Shown piece after piece: positions 35,004-47,205 of a stretch of 64,000 nt of DNA. The stretch's first letter is position 1; every line of letters begins with the position of its first letter. The stretch is taken from the NCBI GenBank assembly GCA_951799445.1, contig OX637291.1, positions 7,628,501-7,692,500 of the forward strand, read 5' to 3'. Below the pieces are notes generated by a model, which made no database searches, was not told the origin of the DNA, and worked only from the letters and a program-made list of their open reading frames with translations. The DNA comes from Pseudisothecium myosuroides. Lineage: Eukaryota > Streptophyta > Bryopsida > Hypnales > Lembophyllaceae. Position numbers and translations under genes: made by a program.

Positions 35004-35199
35004 GATGATCTCTAATGCCTCGAAGCGCGTGTGTCGGGAGATGGTCACTCTTCGTCAGGGTTGCGAGATTCTTCGATTTGGCGTGTGTACTGCAGCTGCG
35101 AGAAGATTTTTATACTCCTGCTGGTCAGTCGTCTCTCCCACCGAGGTTCAGGAAAGCTCGCAAACCACGGTCGTAGGGGGGTCGTGCGTGACTAGTTGA

Positions 35200-35860
35200 G
35201 TACAGTACCAGGCAGGTTTTTTTTTTTGCAAATGGTTATGTGGCTCCAAAGAAAGAAGGTTCTGAGTTTTGTGGCTCCTTCATTCTGGGGGTTTGAATTG
35301 AAGGAGGCTAATTTAGAGTATGCAATTATGAATATATAATTTTTGTGTGCAATTTTTGTATTCATTGGCTGTGCACAATGGATGAAATGAGGTTTTGGAA
35401 GCATTGTGGCAATAGTGTGCATGGCCATTATCTTAGTCTGGCATTTTTTAACACATTTGCCTCCTTTTTTTTCTATAGGCTTGAAGCTGGACATTTTTTT
35501 TTGAGGAAATTGGGCATTTAATTGCCTAAGAAAAAAATCCTAGTACCAGGATAGGGAGGAGTCCCATAAACCATCCCTCTAATCCGTAAAGGACGAAACC
35601 CATGACTGTGGCAGGACGGTAAACCCGTCCCACAAAGTGGTACCGGCAAGGCGGATTTACCCTGGGGGAAAATGCAGGAATTTTTTATTTGCTGCATATG
35701 ATAAAATTTGCAAATTTAATTTGTTTAGAGATAAATTTTAGAGGTTGCCTGGATCTTTGAAAAAATATATTTTGAAATTTCATATTTTTCTCATGTAGTT
35801 GATCAAGTTCTCTTTCCGTAGCCAAAACAAACTATTGATTTGGAAAAAAAAAACTATACC
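35200..35860. other. Intergenic, nothing assigned
   Basis: AT-rich stretch between the purine gene promoter and the transposon at 35865, with no supported gene. Confidence 0.4.
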
Positions 35861-35864
35861 TTAA

Positions 35865-36799
35865 CCCCTAAAAGCCCGTTGTCCCTTCGGGGGACAAATG
35901 CGTTTTCGGGCAGGTACCTACAGGCTGAAATTGTGTTCTGATTTTTTGAAATTTTTTTTGGAGATAGAAAAACTGATAAGCTTTGTGGGAATATAATTTT
36001 TTTCTCAATCGGTGCCCGGGAAAAAAAGTTATGACCAAATAAGCTGAAAACAGGGGACGGGGGGCAGCCCGGGCAGCAAAAAAAAAGAGGACAAAAATTT
36101 GAATTTTTTTTTTTAATATTTTTTTTCTCATAGATTATATTTTTGTCTATCTGGAAAGCTTTGATTCATTTCATTTGGATTAGTTATGAGGAAGTTATGG
36201 ACATTCTTGTTTTTCGGGCAGTTAGAGCATCTTCTTGAAAAAAATAACTTGTAGGACTCATTTCTGAATGCAATTTTTCAAATTTTTCAAATTTTTTTTT
36301 TTGGAATGGTTTAGTTTACTTGCTAGAACAATCTCACCATTGGAATTAGTGCATTTTAATTCCATCTAAGAGATATTAATATTTTAGGTTTTCCTTCTAT
36401 CTCGTACCTACTTCTACTTAACAATTTTTTTAAGGATGAAAATTAAGTTTTTTTGAGTTTCTTTTTTTTTCCTAGACTCTCAACTCAATTCTCCACTATA
36501 AAGATTTAAATCTCAAAACGCTATAGTGCAAAAATTTTAAGTTAAAAATGTTTAAAGTCAAAAAATCCGGTCCCACAATGTGCTGAAAAACTTGTTTTGT
36601 CCACTTTAAACGCAAATATCTTGCAATCTATGCGGTCAAAAATTCTGAAATTTTTTCCACACATTCTCATACCAATTAGGTGTAAGATCCTACGGTTAGA
36701 TGTGAAAAAAAAACAATTTTAATTTTTTTTTACTTTTTGCTATAGAAATGGCAGTTTTCAATGTTTTTTGGCAGAAAAAAGACCTTGGGCCTTTAGGGG
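35865..36799. mobile_element. Non-autonomous transposon with CCCCTAAA ends, TTAA-type target
   Basis: Left end TTAA|CCCCTAAAAGCCC, right end GGGCCTTTAGGGG|TTTA. The interior has GGGACAAATGCGTTTTCGGG near the left end and CTTGGGCC near the right. The elements at 52421-53331 and 54942-55861 have the opposite orientation. One flank has drifted from TTAA. No transposase frame is present. Confidence 0.72.
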
Positions 36800-36839
36800 T
36801 TTAGTGATTTTTCAAAGTCAAATACTCCAAAAAATACTC

Positions 36840-37910
36840 ACTACGGATTGTTGACTTGGGAGAGAAACCTAGCCAATCAAAGGCCATCTCAAAAAAAGAA
36901 TTCCATGGGTGTGCAAGTGGGCAAAGGCTTGCAAAAAATTATTAAGCAATATTGGGGTTTCCTTTCGCTCCCCCAAATCTAGTGATTGCCCTAGTGTTTT
37001 CAATAGAAGACTACTTGACAACTGAGGTGGTGCACTATAGATTGGAAAGATCCAACCACACATGCCTTGAAAATTGAATGGAAAGTATCCCTATAGAGGG
37101 ATGTATATCATTCCAACAACAGATATGGAGGAAAAGCTCTACAGGGGGTTATACAATATTATATGATTAGTTGGAGCATGAAGTGAATGGCTAGAATTTT
37201 TTGTTTTTCTAATGTACTTCACTGGACTACAAGGTTTTGAAAACAGTCTTCCATTGCTCCAGTCCTTATGAAAATTGGCATGCATATTTATAATAATTGC
37301 ATTTGGTAAAAAATGACAAACTCTATTTTTGTAGAAATTTGGAATATGGGCCCTCCAAAGTCATTTTGCTATAAAAAAATTGTTGTACTTTCAAAAAATG
37401 ATTCTAAGAAAATATATACTATCAATTTGAGAGTGGCAATTTAGGAGGAAGGAGAACCTCCTTGGGCCAATTTAGGAGTTACTTAAGGTAGGGATGCCCC
37501 ATAGTACCAAGTGATTAAAAATGTCACTTAATCAATGCTTACATTGGGTACATTTCCTAAATTACTATATACCCATTCCTGAAGAAGTGATGTTCAAACA
37601 TCTACTATCCAAAAACTTTGACCCTTTATAATTTTTGTATGAAGGATCCAAATGATGCACTCTTTGGGGCATTTGTCAAGATTTGCAATACACACCCTTG
37701 CACAAATCTTCAATAGAAAATCACAAACAATTTTTTCAAAATCAGATTTCTAAAACTTAAAAATAGACTTCAAAAGGTATTCAACTAAAAAATAATATCA
37801 AAAATAGTACTTTGGTAAATTTTTATTTACAGAATAACTTCAAGGTTTAGTTGACACCAAAATATGATGCCTTGTGCATTTAAGAGTTAAAGAGGACCTC
37901 CAATGCCAGG
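36840..37910. other. Intergenic, nothing assigned
   Basis: AT-rich DNA without recognised elements or coding frames. Confidence 0.35.
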
Positions 37911-37914
37911 CAAT

Positions 37915-38605
37915 ATACCTATCCCTTGAACTAATTCACAAATCCCACAACAAATCGGATCCAAAATCTGTCCAATGAAAACAATCCATCAATTTCCCTC
38001 ACAACAAAAAAGGAAGAACCGGAGAAACAATTCTGAAAAATCTATCAATAAAACTTATCCCTTCATAACTTCAATCTGCATACAGCATCCAATTAACACA
38101 TTCTCAAGTATCCAGGAATCCTCTTTCCCTCCCCCAACAAGAACGACAATAAAAATTTGACCAACCAATTCATTAAATAAGAATCCATGCTCAACAGCAA
38201 AAGTTGGCAACTTCGGGTTTCACTGTCTGAAAACTTCAAAATGCTAGAAACATTCCCTAATGCACTTGAATCCTCTTTCATTCACCAACACCACCATCAA
38301 CAAACAATTTGGCCAGTCTCATCAGTCCACAATCCACACTAATAAGCTGTCCCTTGAATGAATTAATACACACTAGTCCACAACAAATCGACTCCAAATC
38401 CCTCCAAATGAAAACAATCGATCCATTTCCTTCACACCAAGGGCAGAAGCGAAGAAACGATTCTAAAAAATCCACCGACAACACTTTGACCTTCAGAACT
38501 TCTCCATACAGTATATTCAACTAACGCATTCTCCAGTGCACTGGAATCGTCTTTCCTTCACCTACAAGACCATCAATAGTAACCAATTCAACCAGTCCCA
38601 TTAGC
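37915..38605. repeat. Degenerate direct duplication downstream of the F-box gene
   Basis: The segment starting TATCCCTTGAACTAATTCAC at about 37919 recurs near 38347 as TGTCCCTTGAATGAATTAAT, a period of about 430 bp. A sub-segment beginning GAATCCTCTTTCCCTCCCC at about 38117 has further versions near 38269 and 38545. No coding potential is supported. Confidence 0.6.
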
Positions 38606-38643
38606 ATCTCAATTGATACTAATGTGAAGACCGTGTGAAGACC

Positions 38644-40412
38644 TTAGCTCTGGAACCCATAGACAGGAGCCGCACAAGCGTTTTGGCACAAGCGTCGCCT
38701 CTCAGAGTTCGAAAACTTATGGCACTGGAAGTCAGAAGCAATAAAAGCAGGATTGTCAGGGCGGGTGATGTAGAGTCCGTAGAAATTCTCCAGAACCCAG
38801 CGCCCGTCCTTCTCTCGCCGAGGAGCCAGCGGAGGCCAGTGGTTGATCCGCACCCCAAGCAGCTCGGAGGCCGGACTAGTGTTGTTGTCGTCTTCCAGGC
38901 GGACGAACTTCCACTCACAAGCATGGCCGCCCCAGATGGGATCGCCCGGGTCGGAATTCAGTCTCCCGTCGCAGCAGAAATACCTGACAACACGAGATGC
39001 AAACGATGACAAGTTGTGTCGTGTTGTCCATTGGTGCCAACTCCTGTTAACTTACAACGAAATTTTAAAGTTGCGGAACTCCCTAATGTTGGACTAATAA
39101 ACTAACTGGGTCTATACTAATGGTTTGGAGTGTTAAAGCTCCTGAGTTTGATTCATACTGCAAGTAAGGATGTGTTAGATTGAAAGTGGGCAAAATGGTG
39201 TTGGTGAGTTCTTAAGGAATGGAATGTTGATTCATAAATTTTCCATGTTTGGAATGAGGTGAGTGTTAGGAAAGGTGCTCAGAACATAGACACTCATTTT
39301 ACACCCCAAGAACAAAAAGCAACGTGCTACTCCTTCAAGAAGCTCATGCAACGTGAAATAATGCAGCTCTGGAATAATGCTACGTAGTTCATTCATGGTC
39401 ATTTCAATTCGTCTTTGCTACAAAAATTACTTGATAACCAAAAAAATGGGCTTAAAGCTTAAAGAGACGATGCCTGCACCCTCTAGCATAACATTCTTAC
39501 ATGAGAAGGCAGGGGGGTCCTTCTGCAGCAGCACTGTAACCAGAAAATATTCCTGTTGCAGATGCCCACAATACATGGGCAAGCTTGCATTCAAGATGCT
39601 CTACAGTGAAAGGAGCCTTGATTCAGCAAAGGGTCCCTCGCCTTGAAGTTAAAGAATGTTATGAGATTGAAACCAAGGAGCACGGATCCCTCACCTGTTG
39701 AGTCCGGGTTTTCCAACTTGGGTGGGGTCGAAGGCCAGCCAGTAAGGTCCGCACGGTGGCTTCAATCGCAACTCCCACGTCCGGCGGCACATCTCCCCCG
39801 CCACGAGCGCTTTCTGCCGGGACTCCGTCATGGCGATCGTGTACAGCAGGTGCTGCTTTGAAGAACTCGTGCTCCAGTCTCCTCTGTCCATGAGGCACAG
39901 CGGCAGGTGCGCTCTCTGCGTCAAGAAGGCAGCCAACAAAGGCTGCCAAAGGCTGTCCGCCAGGGCGAACTGTCGCCACCGCGTGCTCACGGCTGCGCTT
40001 CGTGCCAAGCTGCGTGAATCCAGGCGGGGCAGGATGTGCGCCTTGAACAAGTCCACTCCCACCATGTCCAAGAGATCGTCACAAACACCCGCAGCCTCAT
40101 GCCTGCAATTTGGATTGTCCTCGTCCTTGCAATTCTTTTCACCCTCGTCCTTGCAAGTTGCTGCTCCTTCGTCCTTGCAATTCGTATTACCCCCGTCTTT
40201 GCAATGTGATTCATCAGTGTCCTTGCAATTAATTTCCGAGCACACAGCCAAGGTAGGTGTGCTCCCCAGTACTACCTTAATCTCCCTATTCCGAGCTTGT
40301 TCCCCCTCGTCGCCAATGCTGGTCAACTTGCAAACTCCGATGGACTCCGAGATGACTTTCTCGCAGTGCTGTTGCCAGGACTCGGTGGCGACTTCTCGAC
40401 CCCGTTTGCGTC
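38644..40412 (-). CDS. F-box protein, 5' end unresolved
   Basis: Exons on the minus strand: about 40412-39695 and 38983-38644, joined across a phase-2 intron. The N-terminal visible part (KRGRE, ESWQQ) has no ATG, so an upstream exon is needed; a CTGCAG acceptor precedes 40412. It is followed by a low-complexity segment with five CKD units (NCKDTDE, HCKDGG, NCKDEG, TCKDEG, NCKDED), then an F-box-like region: LLDMVGVDLFKAHILPRLD, SLARSAAVSTRWRQFALAD, LWQPLL. The C-terminal half has WELRLKPPCGPYW, RYFCCDGRL, DPIWGGHACEW and INHWPPL, a conserved module seen in plant F-box proteins. Such proteins act as SCF ubiquitin-ligase adaptors binding SKP1; the target is unknown. Confidence 0.72.
40090..40245 (-). 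repeat. In-frame 24-bp-type repeat coding for CKD units
   Basis: Plus-strand TCGTCCTTGCAATTC-like words recur five times with spacings of 21-24 bp inside the F-box gene. They encode cysteine-lysine-aspartate units with acidic spacers. The similar CCCCCGTCCTTGCAATTG lies upstream of the purine gene at 34554-34570, probably by chance. Confidence 0.65.
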
Positions 40413-40439
40413 CTGCAGCTGTTCACAGATTTTGGTAGG

Positions 40440-42060
40440 TTCGTTAGAGTGTGAGCAATTTGGGCAACGTGATTTCAAGTTTCTACAAGGGTCGTAGGCC
40501 ATTCAGGTGGGTTGAGAATCATGCGAGGCTGGCTTTGAAAAAAAAGAGTTGTGAGCCTGAAAATGTGAACTAAGACTCCCTCTGATCAGAACAATTCTTC
40601 TAAATGGACTGTCCATACTGCAGTACTGTTGATCTGCTATACCACCAGGCTGTTGGTGCGTGAGTGTGAGAGTTGTTCTCCGGAAATAAGACAACTTTGA
40701 TTTCAAGTCTCTACCAATTCTCTCGTACTTTCAGACGAGATTCTGGGGCTTAGAATTTAGAATCGTGCAGGGCCAGATTTGGGCACAAACAAAAGAGGCG
40801 TGAGGTTAAAAGCATGAACTGTGACGCTCGTAATCAGTGCAATTCTACAAAGGCTAGACTCAGCAACAAGAGATAGAAGATGCCATTTCAGACCATAGTG
40901 GGCCAGCTTACAAGCTCCGCCTGGCTCTGAGATCGCTCTTCCACTCTGCTGTTGCCAGCTCTCGGCGGCGAATTCTCGTCCCCGTTTCCATCCTGCAGCT
41001 GCTGAAAGAGTTCGCACGGGTGTCAGAGTGTGAGGCAAGATAGTAGAGATTGATGAGAAGCAGGTTTGGAAAGAGGAAGTACAATAGAGGAGCAAGAAGA
41101 GACGGACAATGGTTTTTGGAGGGGTTGAGAGAAGGAATGTAAGATCCATTTTTTTGGCTATAGTTTGTGACAGGATCTAGGAAACCCTAACAAACCTATT
41201 GTGGGAGCATGTTGAGAGAGGCACAACAATCATAAGTGATTATTGGAGGGCATATGACACTACTTGGTTGAATCAATTGGGCTATGCGCATCTCACAGTG
41301 CATCACTCACAATTTTACAAAAAACCTACTAGTGGAGCTCACACAAATTCTATGAACTTAGATGCATGTGAAAAAATCCTTGAAGACTAGTACATCCAAA
41401 CACCTCCTGAAAACTTACATAAGTGAGTTTATGTGGAGAAGAAAGTTTGTGAATGGAGGAAACAGAAATGCTTTCTTGACTTTTTGAAAGCATGCTGCTC
41501 AATACTACCTTGATGTAGCTCCCACAGAGGAGTAGACTCAGCAATGGAAACATAATTATTTATTATCAAGTCTCTCTCTGTTTGAAGTCTCACTAATCTG
41601 TTTTTAGTTACTTACTTCCCACTTTTTCTGAAGGTCCAATATTGGCCCCCCACACTAGGACCGTGCCATGGAGGCAATTTGGGCAACATAATTTTCAAGG
41701 TTTCTACGAGGGACCTAGTACTGTCAGACGAGATTCTGAGGCTCAAAATAAGGCGATGTCAAATTCAAAAACAGACGAAACAGTCACAAAGCTAAAAGCG
41801 TGAATCTGCTACACTGTTGATAGCCCAACCCCTCTCCCAACTCCACCAGATCTGCAAACAGAGTACGTGAGTACATCGGCATTCCTCCTAAAATGGCTAA
41901 AAACTCTGCAGCAAGAGATAGATGCCATTCGAGATAGAGATAATGAATTACCGGGCGCTGAATCTGTCGACAGCATCGGCATCATTGTTGTTGCCCAGCC
42001 GCCTAAGGAATCCGCTGACCCTGCACGGCACTCTGTATACGCATACCTGACAAATTGATA
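40440..42060 (-). pseudogene. Degenerate duplicates of the F-box gene 5' region
   Basis: At 40880-41010 the minus strand reads GWKRGREFAAESWQQ and ISEPGGACKL, matching KRGREVATESWQQ and ISESIGVCKL of the F-box gene exon. Flanking words such as TTTCAGACGAGATTCTG and CAATTTGGGCAAC recur near 40450, 40735, 41670 and 41725. Near 42048 a TTGTCAG|GTATG acceptor-like site resembles that of F-box exon 2, but no domain follows. The duplicates look non-functional. The Merlin-like fragment at 41150-41560 lies inside. Confidence 0.5.
41160..41510 (+). pseudogene. Merlin / ISXO2-like transposase fragment, frameshifted
   Basis: In frame from about 41196 to 41390: TTIISDYWRAYDTTWLNQLGYAH, TVHHSQFYKKP, GAHTNSMN. 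This fits the C-terminal catalytic part of ISXO2/IS1595-type DDE transposases: an Asp in a (S/T)D-x-W-x-x-Y motif, then GY-x-H, V-x-HS and HTN-x-(I/M). The usual Glu after HTN is not at its expected position. A TAG follows, then in another frame SEFMWRRKFVNG and AFLTFLKA (about 41420-41493), matching the family's terminal EF-x-WR motif. It is therefore an inactive fragment without its N-terminal half. Terminal repeats were not found. Confidence 0.72.
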
Positions 42061-43840
42061 CCAAAAAATCCGAGCCCGGTATATATGAGTTTGTGAGGAC
42101 TCAAACTATCTGGATTTAAGTAATAACTACGAGCAACCTTTTTGCGGGCTAATCCTAACCTTGCTAACCATAACCATCAAGCACGTTGGACACACTAATC
42201 CTCGTAAAAACTCTTGAATCTGTGAACGTTAGTGTGCGGGCCAAATGAACACAAAAGCCGAAGCAAGAGTGTGGATTGAGGCCTCACCTGATCCAGCTCT
42301 AGAAGAAGATCGAGTCGCGGTTCCAAGTAGCCCTCGAAGCTCAAGCGCCGATCATCAAGGGCCTCTCCTGCAACTTGTAAACCCCAGCCTCAAATGGGCA
42401 GCAACGCACTTAGCTCATGGGCTTGCTGCAACAGACAAAGTCGTAATAATCACCATCTCCAGTTCGTGCTAGTTCCTTTCGGCAGAGCAGACGCCCAGAA
42501 ACACTACAGTAGAAGCTTACAAAAACTGTACTCCATTGTGGCATCACTATTTCAGGGACGGAAGCAAGCTTTTCGGGTCAATGCCGTGATTTGCCAGCAC
42601 ACGCTAAAGTACTTTTGTTGTGCAGCACAGTAAGAAAGTCCACTCCAAGAGCCAATGGGAACTGTGGAACTCGTTTCCGGACCTACTTGCATGGAGATAA
42701 GCTTTTTGAAATCTAAAAGTATAGTTTTGGGATTGAGAAGCAGTTCCACAACTGAAAGACAAAATGAGAAGCAAGCCTCACCAGCCAATAACCTTGCATT
42801 TTGGTTTGTACTGCAGCGCTGGCTTTCCGAGACTTGCGGCTCTACTTTTTATCTGCGTTCCGAAGGTGGTGGATCCGGAATCTTCTTTCTTTTCTGTCGG
42901 CCTGTAGTGATCGTTTCGAAGATGCCCCCAACTGTGCATGTACCTTAAGTATGATGCACGATGTATCAACAAAACTCAAAACTGAGTGAGCTGCGAATCC
43001 TAACAGATCGTAACCCTAAAATTGATGCTTCCTCAGAGTCATTCTGCGACAGGGGCGACTGCGAAGTACTGTAGAAGGATTGACTGATTGGGGTCCCCGC
43101 CCACTCCAATGGTTCACAAAGCAAACTGGATGATTTTCATCCGTGTATTTTTTGATGAAGTTTTGCAGGTACATCAACACATTAGGTACATGCACATTCG
43201 GGGTGCATACCTTACTTTGAGCTATATTCTTGCATCAATAATGCTTTTAGGGAGCTATATTCTTGGATCTCAACAATGTCGTTAAGGACCCCTGTACATA
43301 CATTGTTATATAATGATATGTGTTTTGGCCAAAAAACAGAGTTCACTTTTACTAATTATTTTTTGTCGAACCTGCTCATTGGCTACAGTAGTTTGCACCA
43401 AAATTGGCAAGAAAAAAGAGAACACCAGGATGAATCATCCTAGTCACAGGTTCACAAACTACCTCACGGAGTTCACAAATTGTATGGAAATATTTGATAT
43501 GAAATCCCAATTGCATAATTTCACACATATCCTCCGGGAATGATTAACACCCACCAGCAACACTCACTATCTGGTGATAAATACTGCAGAATCATCCCGA
43601 CCAAAAGCATACCATGTCGTCTTCCCATTGCCCACTGGATTGACAGTCTTTCCTTTGCCACTGTGCAACTCCCATCACGATCTGCATTCTTCTTGAAACA
43701 AAAACTTCGACAGTATTCTCCTTGGCAGATCAAAGGCTAATACACAAAGGCGAGGAAACGGTGGATGGAACAGATACTATAAACCTCAATAGGACTTCTA
43801 TTCCTTTCTTTCATCAAGTTCCACACTGCAGATTCGCCAT
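42061..43840. other. Unassigned region with weak minus-strand exon candidates
   Basis: On the minus strand a segment at about 42290-42372 is open between a GTTGCAG acceptor-like site and a CAG|GTGAGG donor, reading DDRRLSFEGYLEPRLDLL. No family was recognised and no chain of exons could be built. The rest has only short frames. Confidence 0.25.
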
Positions 43841-46323
43841 CTATTTGTATTCCAGCATCATGTTGTTCTCAGGGGATAGTCGTATATAAGCACGCATGAT
43901 GTTCTCCAACATGGCCTGTTGTTTGGTCAATGCATTCACCACTGGTGTGCCGGGTGGTGCCTCGGTCAAGTAACTAAGCATTGACGCCACTGGGTGGAAA
44001 GAGTGCAATTTCTCCTAGAATCAAATGCCAAATAAATCACGATAATTAATAATTTCTCCCTCTGAAAGTTTAAGAAGTTCCAGCAGGATTTTCAATAAAA
44101 ATTGGAATCTTCCAGAAAAATTTAAACATCATCATGAAGAGAATCGTTTCCATAATTCATTAGGAAGTCTCCATATGGTCATATGAAAGGCCTTTGTATG
44201 ATCCTTGAGACCAAAAGGAAACCTCCGCATGAATTACAGTGAAGACTCTCTTTATGATGTTGTCTAAAATATCCTACAAGAATCCAAATACAAAAAATAA
44301 TACCAAAAAAAATGATTTTGGACAGACAGGGCGCTGATCTATTGTCCCTTCAATAGCAGTCTAAAATGTCCCACCGCAAAAGAGAGCATAAGAAATCATC
44401 ACAAATCGAGCAAGAACCAATTTGATACCAAGAGAGTTCGGTCGTAGATGCTTGGCATGGGCACCATGTCCTGCATGATTGATGTCTAGCACATGAGCTC
44501 GGTCCATGGCGTCCGCCAAGTTCAGCCTCCAATCACTATGTCATTGGGGTCCACCTGCCCTTGCAGCAACACACACAACAGGCACTGAATCAAGGAAAGA
44601 AAATCCTCTAAACACAAAAAATAATAATACATTTATCCTTAAACCCATCCAAAATGGAGATGTTGACCTTGTTCTGGAGAAAAAATAGGAGTGAACCAAC
44701 AAAATAATGCAATAAAAATGCATTGGCAAACTTTTTGGAAGTTTCAATCACAAATTTGAAATAGGGTCTACTGTAAGGTTACCGCAAGATTTACTCTAAT
44801 GTTACCGCAACTTGTTAGAGTTGGTCTACGTGGGTATAGCCTCAGTAAAAATGTAAGGGCGTCAATTTTGTAAGGTCTTACCATGGGGATTTTCTCCCCA
44901 CGAAAGGAGCCCACACAGCAGGTGGACGCCTGGGTAAAAGATCCAAAGTAATTGGTTAGCTGCACCTCCATCCTTTGTTATCCATGAAATACCCCTATTT
45001 CACACAAAAAACACAGAGAAACTCAAAACAACACACCAACAAGTTCAAAACCAGTTAAGTTCACGGGAAACCCATTACAAAATCCATCACAGGACAACAA
45101 GAATTTGCAGATTTGGTCCACGTAGTTCCCAAGTAGTTGACCATCTGTGTCAAAAAAGCTATAAGTTTAACAAGATTCAAGGTCTAAGTAGTTTTTGTCA
45201 CCAAGATAGAGCACACCAAACTGTTAGCTCGCGACCTAACCACGTCTCATATTGATAGACCCCTGTTACAAACAAAAACTCATCTCTTCGAACACTCTCT
45301 GTTGGCCTCCGATTAGAAAGTTGAGTGTAAGTATGACTTGGCTAACAATGTCTATGGCCATTTTGAATGGAAATTCGGAATAACCACTATCGTATATAAC
45401 TTCCCAGTGATGCGTGATAAAACCATCCAACACATTCAGTGAGAAAACAATATGATCTCAAGAGAGTTTGGCTCCTGTTATACACAAATTGATCCCTCTA
45501 GTAACCTCAATTGCGTGATCCCCCAATCAAAACCCACTCCTACAGATAGGCTGAAATGCTCAAAGTAACGGACACACTGTCTTCTACAAAAACCAAATTC
45601 TGCGATAGCAAATACACAAAATCCAAGCACCAACTAGCAATAATATATTTGTAAGTTCATGACCCCTAAAGGACCAAGATGTCCAATTCTAGCCTCCAAT
45701 ATTGTGGGAAAAAAAATTGTTCAATTTGGTTTATTTTTTTACCAACACATGTAATGCTCTTCACTGATTCTGGTGACATGAAATACAGCCTCATTTGAAT
45801 AATTTTCTTAAAAATATAATCAATTAAATTGGCCATTTTCAAATCTGGAATCCTTCATTACAACCTTTAGGGGTTAATTAACCAATGGACCCACAATTAA
45901 GCCACAAAGCAAGAGCCGAACAATCAAAACCTAATCAGCAAATACTCACTCTTTGTTCGTAAGAATCCCAACCGTAAGAACAGACCCGTTGTTCCCACCC
46001 CACTAGCATCATTCTGCAATCACCAAAAATCCAGTAAGAATATCACACCAACTAAACATTAAAATCATTAAAATCATCGCCAAAACTAAATTTCAACATT
46101 GCCACAACATCTTTCACATCATCCTCACATCCCCGAGTGTGGGCACCTTGCGCTGCGTGCAAACTTGGTATAGCACCACCTTGGGCCTGACTACCCACTC
46201 GAATTGTTCATTGCGCTTCTGCTCGCGCTCCAACTCCGTCGTCTGGCACTCATACATTGACATTGTCGCTCCTTCCGTATACTCCACATAGGGTCTGTCG
46301 ACGCGGAAGCTGTCGACCAACAT
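43841..46323 (-). pseudogene. MIPS (pseudogene): myo-inositol-1-phosphate synthase pseudogene (unprocessed)
   Basis: Segments in the right order on the minus strand: exon 1 at 46323-46129 (MLVDSFRVDRPYVEYTEG, TTELEREQ, VVRPKVVLYQV, VPTLG); 46010-45955 (MLVGWG..NNGSVLTVGI, with nucleotides missing after GGGTGG, breaking the frame at the NAD-binding glycine loop); 44995-44885 (SWITKD, then NYFGSFTQAST, VGSFRGEKIPM after another shift); 44557-44420 (VDPNDIVIGG, LNLADAMDRAHVLDIN, then MVPMPSIYD, with two shifts); and the last exon 44014-43841 ([51 protein letters not shown], stop). The central catalytic core, several hundred residues, is absent. In life the enzyme turns glucose-6-phosphate into inositol-3-phosphate. 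Retained introns show a duplicated, not retroposed, copy. Confidence 0.9.
45663..45873. mobile_element. 211-bp MITE with CCCCTAAA ends in a pseudogene intron
   Basis: Left end CCCCTAAAGGACCAAGATG, right end CCTTTAGGGG followed by TTAA; the left flank reads ATGA where TTAA would be expected. It shares terminal sequence with the about 0.9-kb TTAA elements but has a different short interior. A partial copy is in the purine gene intron. Confidence 0.65.
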
Positions 46324-46739
46324 CTTCACAGAAACAAAACAAACAAAGAAAAGAGGAAAAGAGGAAGGAGCTTGAATTTCTTAATTTGGAGACTACGAAA
46401 TGCAAGCGTGCGATGGGGAGAAGGGGATTTCAACCTAAATTTGGGGAGAGAGAAAAAGAAACAGGATTCTGGCTTTGGACACTGAGATTCAGAAGCGGCG
46501 GACGGGAATTTGGGTTTGTGAATTGGGAAACTCGGGGAAGAAGGTTTGGGAACATGCAGGGCTTGAATGTAAACATTGACGGTTGGAGAATTGGTAGATT
46601 TCATGGGAAATCTATGAAAATGGTTGATTCCCGGGGGCATCCTTGGATGGATTTGATGGATTTTCAGAGAGTTAGCCATTTGGGGGGGGGAAACAGTAAC
46701 TTAACCCTCAACCCAGTGAGAACGGCCTGGTGACCGTGG

Positions 46740-47205
46740 AAATTATCCCTTTGGTTAGCGTGTTATTCATAGTAACTTGCTCAGCGCATGCAATTTCGAC
46801 AATCAGTCGGGGTAACAATCCAGCACACGGAGGCATTGGCAGCACAATTTCAAAGTTCAACATTTGTACCAACTGGTCAACAAAACTTTTGACCATACCA
46901 TACATTAGCACCTCGACACCTATCGGCCAACTTGTTTTGACTGCATTACCCGAATGCTGCAGCTAACCGTACTTGCAACTGGTGTGGCGGCATTGGGCAT
47001 TTCCTATGTGACTGCCAACACTTTAATTGCGAGGGAGCTGGAAAAATGAGCACAACAGAGGGATCAACTGACTCAAGGCACGAGAAGGCAATATTAAGGA
47101 CCCACCTTGTATACCAATATCTTGAGCAAGTGAACGGAAGAGCCCGCTTCGATGTGGGAGACCCTACCACCGAGCAACTTTCATTGTGTCTATACTCATA
47201 GACCA
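46740..47205 (+). pseudogene. Retrotransposon gag fragment with zinc knuckle
   Basis: The translated plus strand at about 46972-47020 contains CNWCGGIGHFLCDC, a complete C-x2-C-x4-H-x4-C zinc knuckle as in retroelement Gag nucleocapsid. The upstream frame (QFRQSVGV, QSSTFVPTG) is interrupted by stops at about 46890 and 46940. The frame continues to a TAG near 47200. Gypsy or copia origin cannot be told. Confidence 0.65.

Noticed and set aside
34809..35048. Serine-rich minus-strand frame
   Set aside because: Produced by the GAT/GAA triplet repeat in the purine gene leader or promoter.
39830..40438. 202-codon plus-strand frame rich in SSLQ repeats
   Set aside because: It is the antisense of the F-box exon with the CKD repeats.
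46257..46733. 158-codon plus-strand frame
   Set aside because: Antisense to exon 1 and the leader of the inositol-phosphate-synthase pseudogene; the minus-strand translation has clear homology, this one none.
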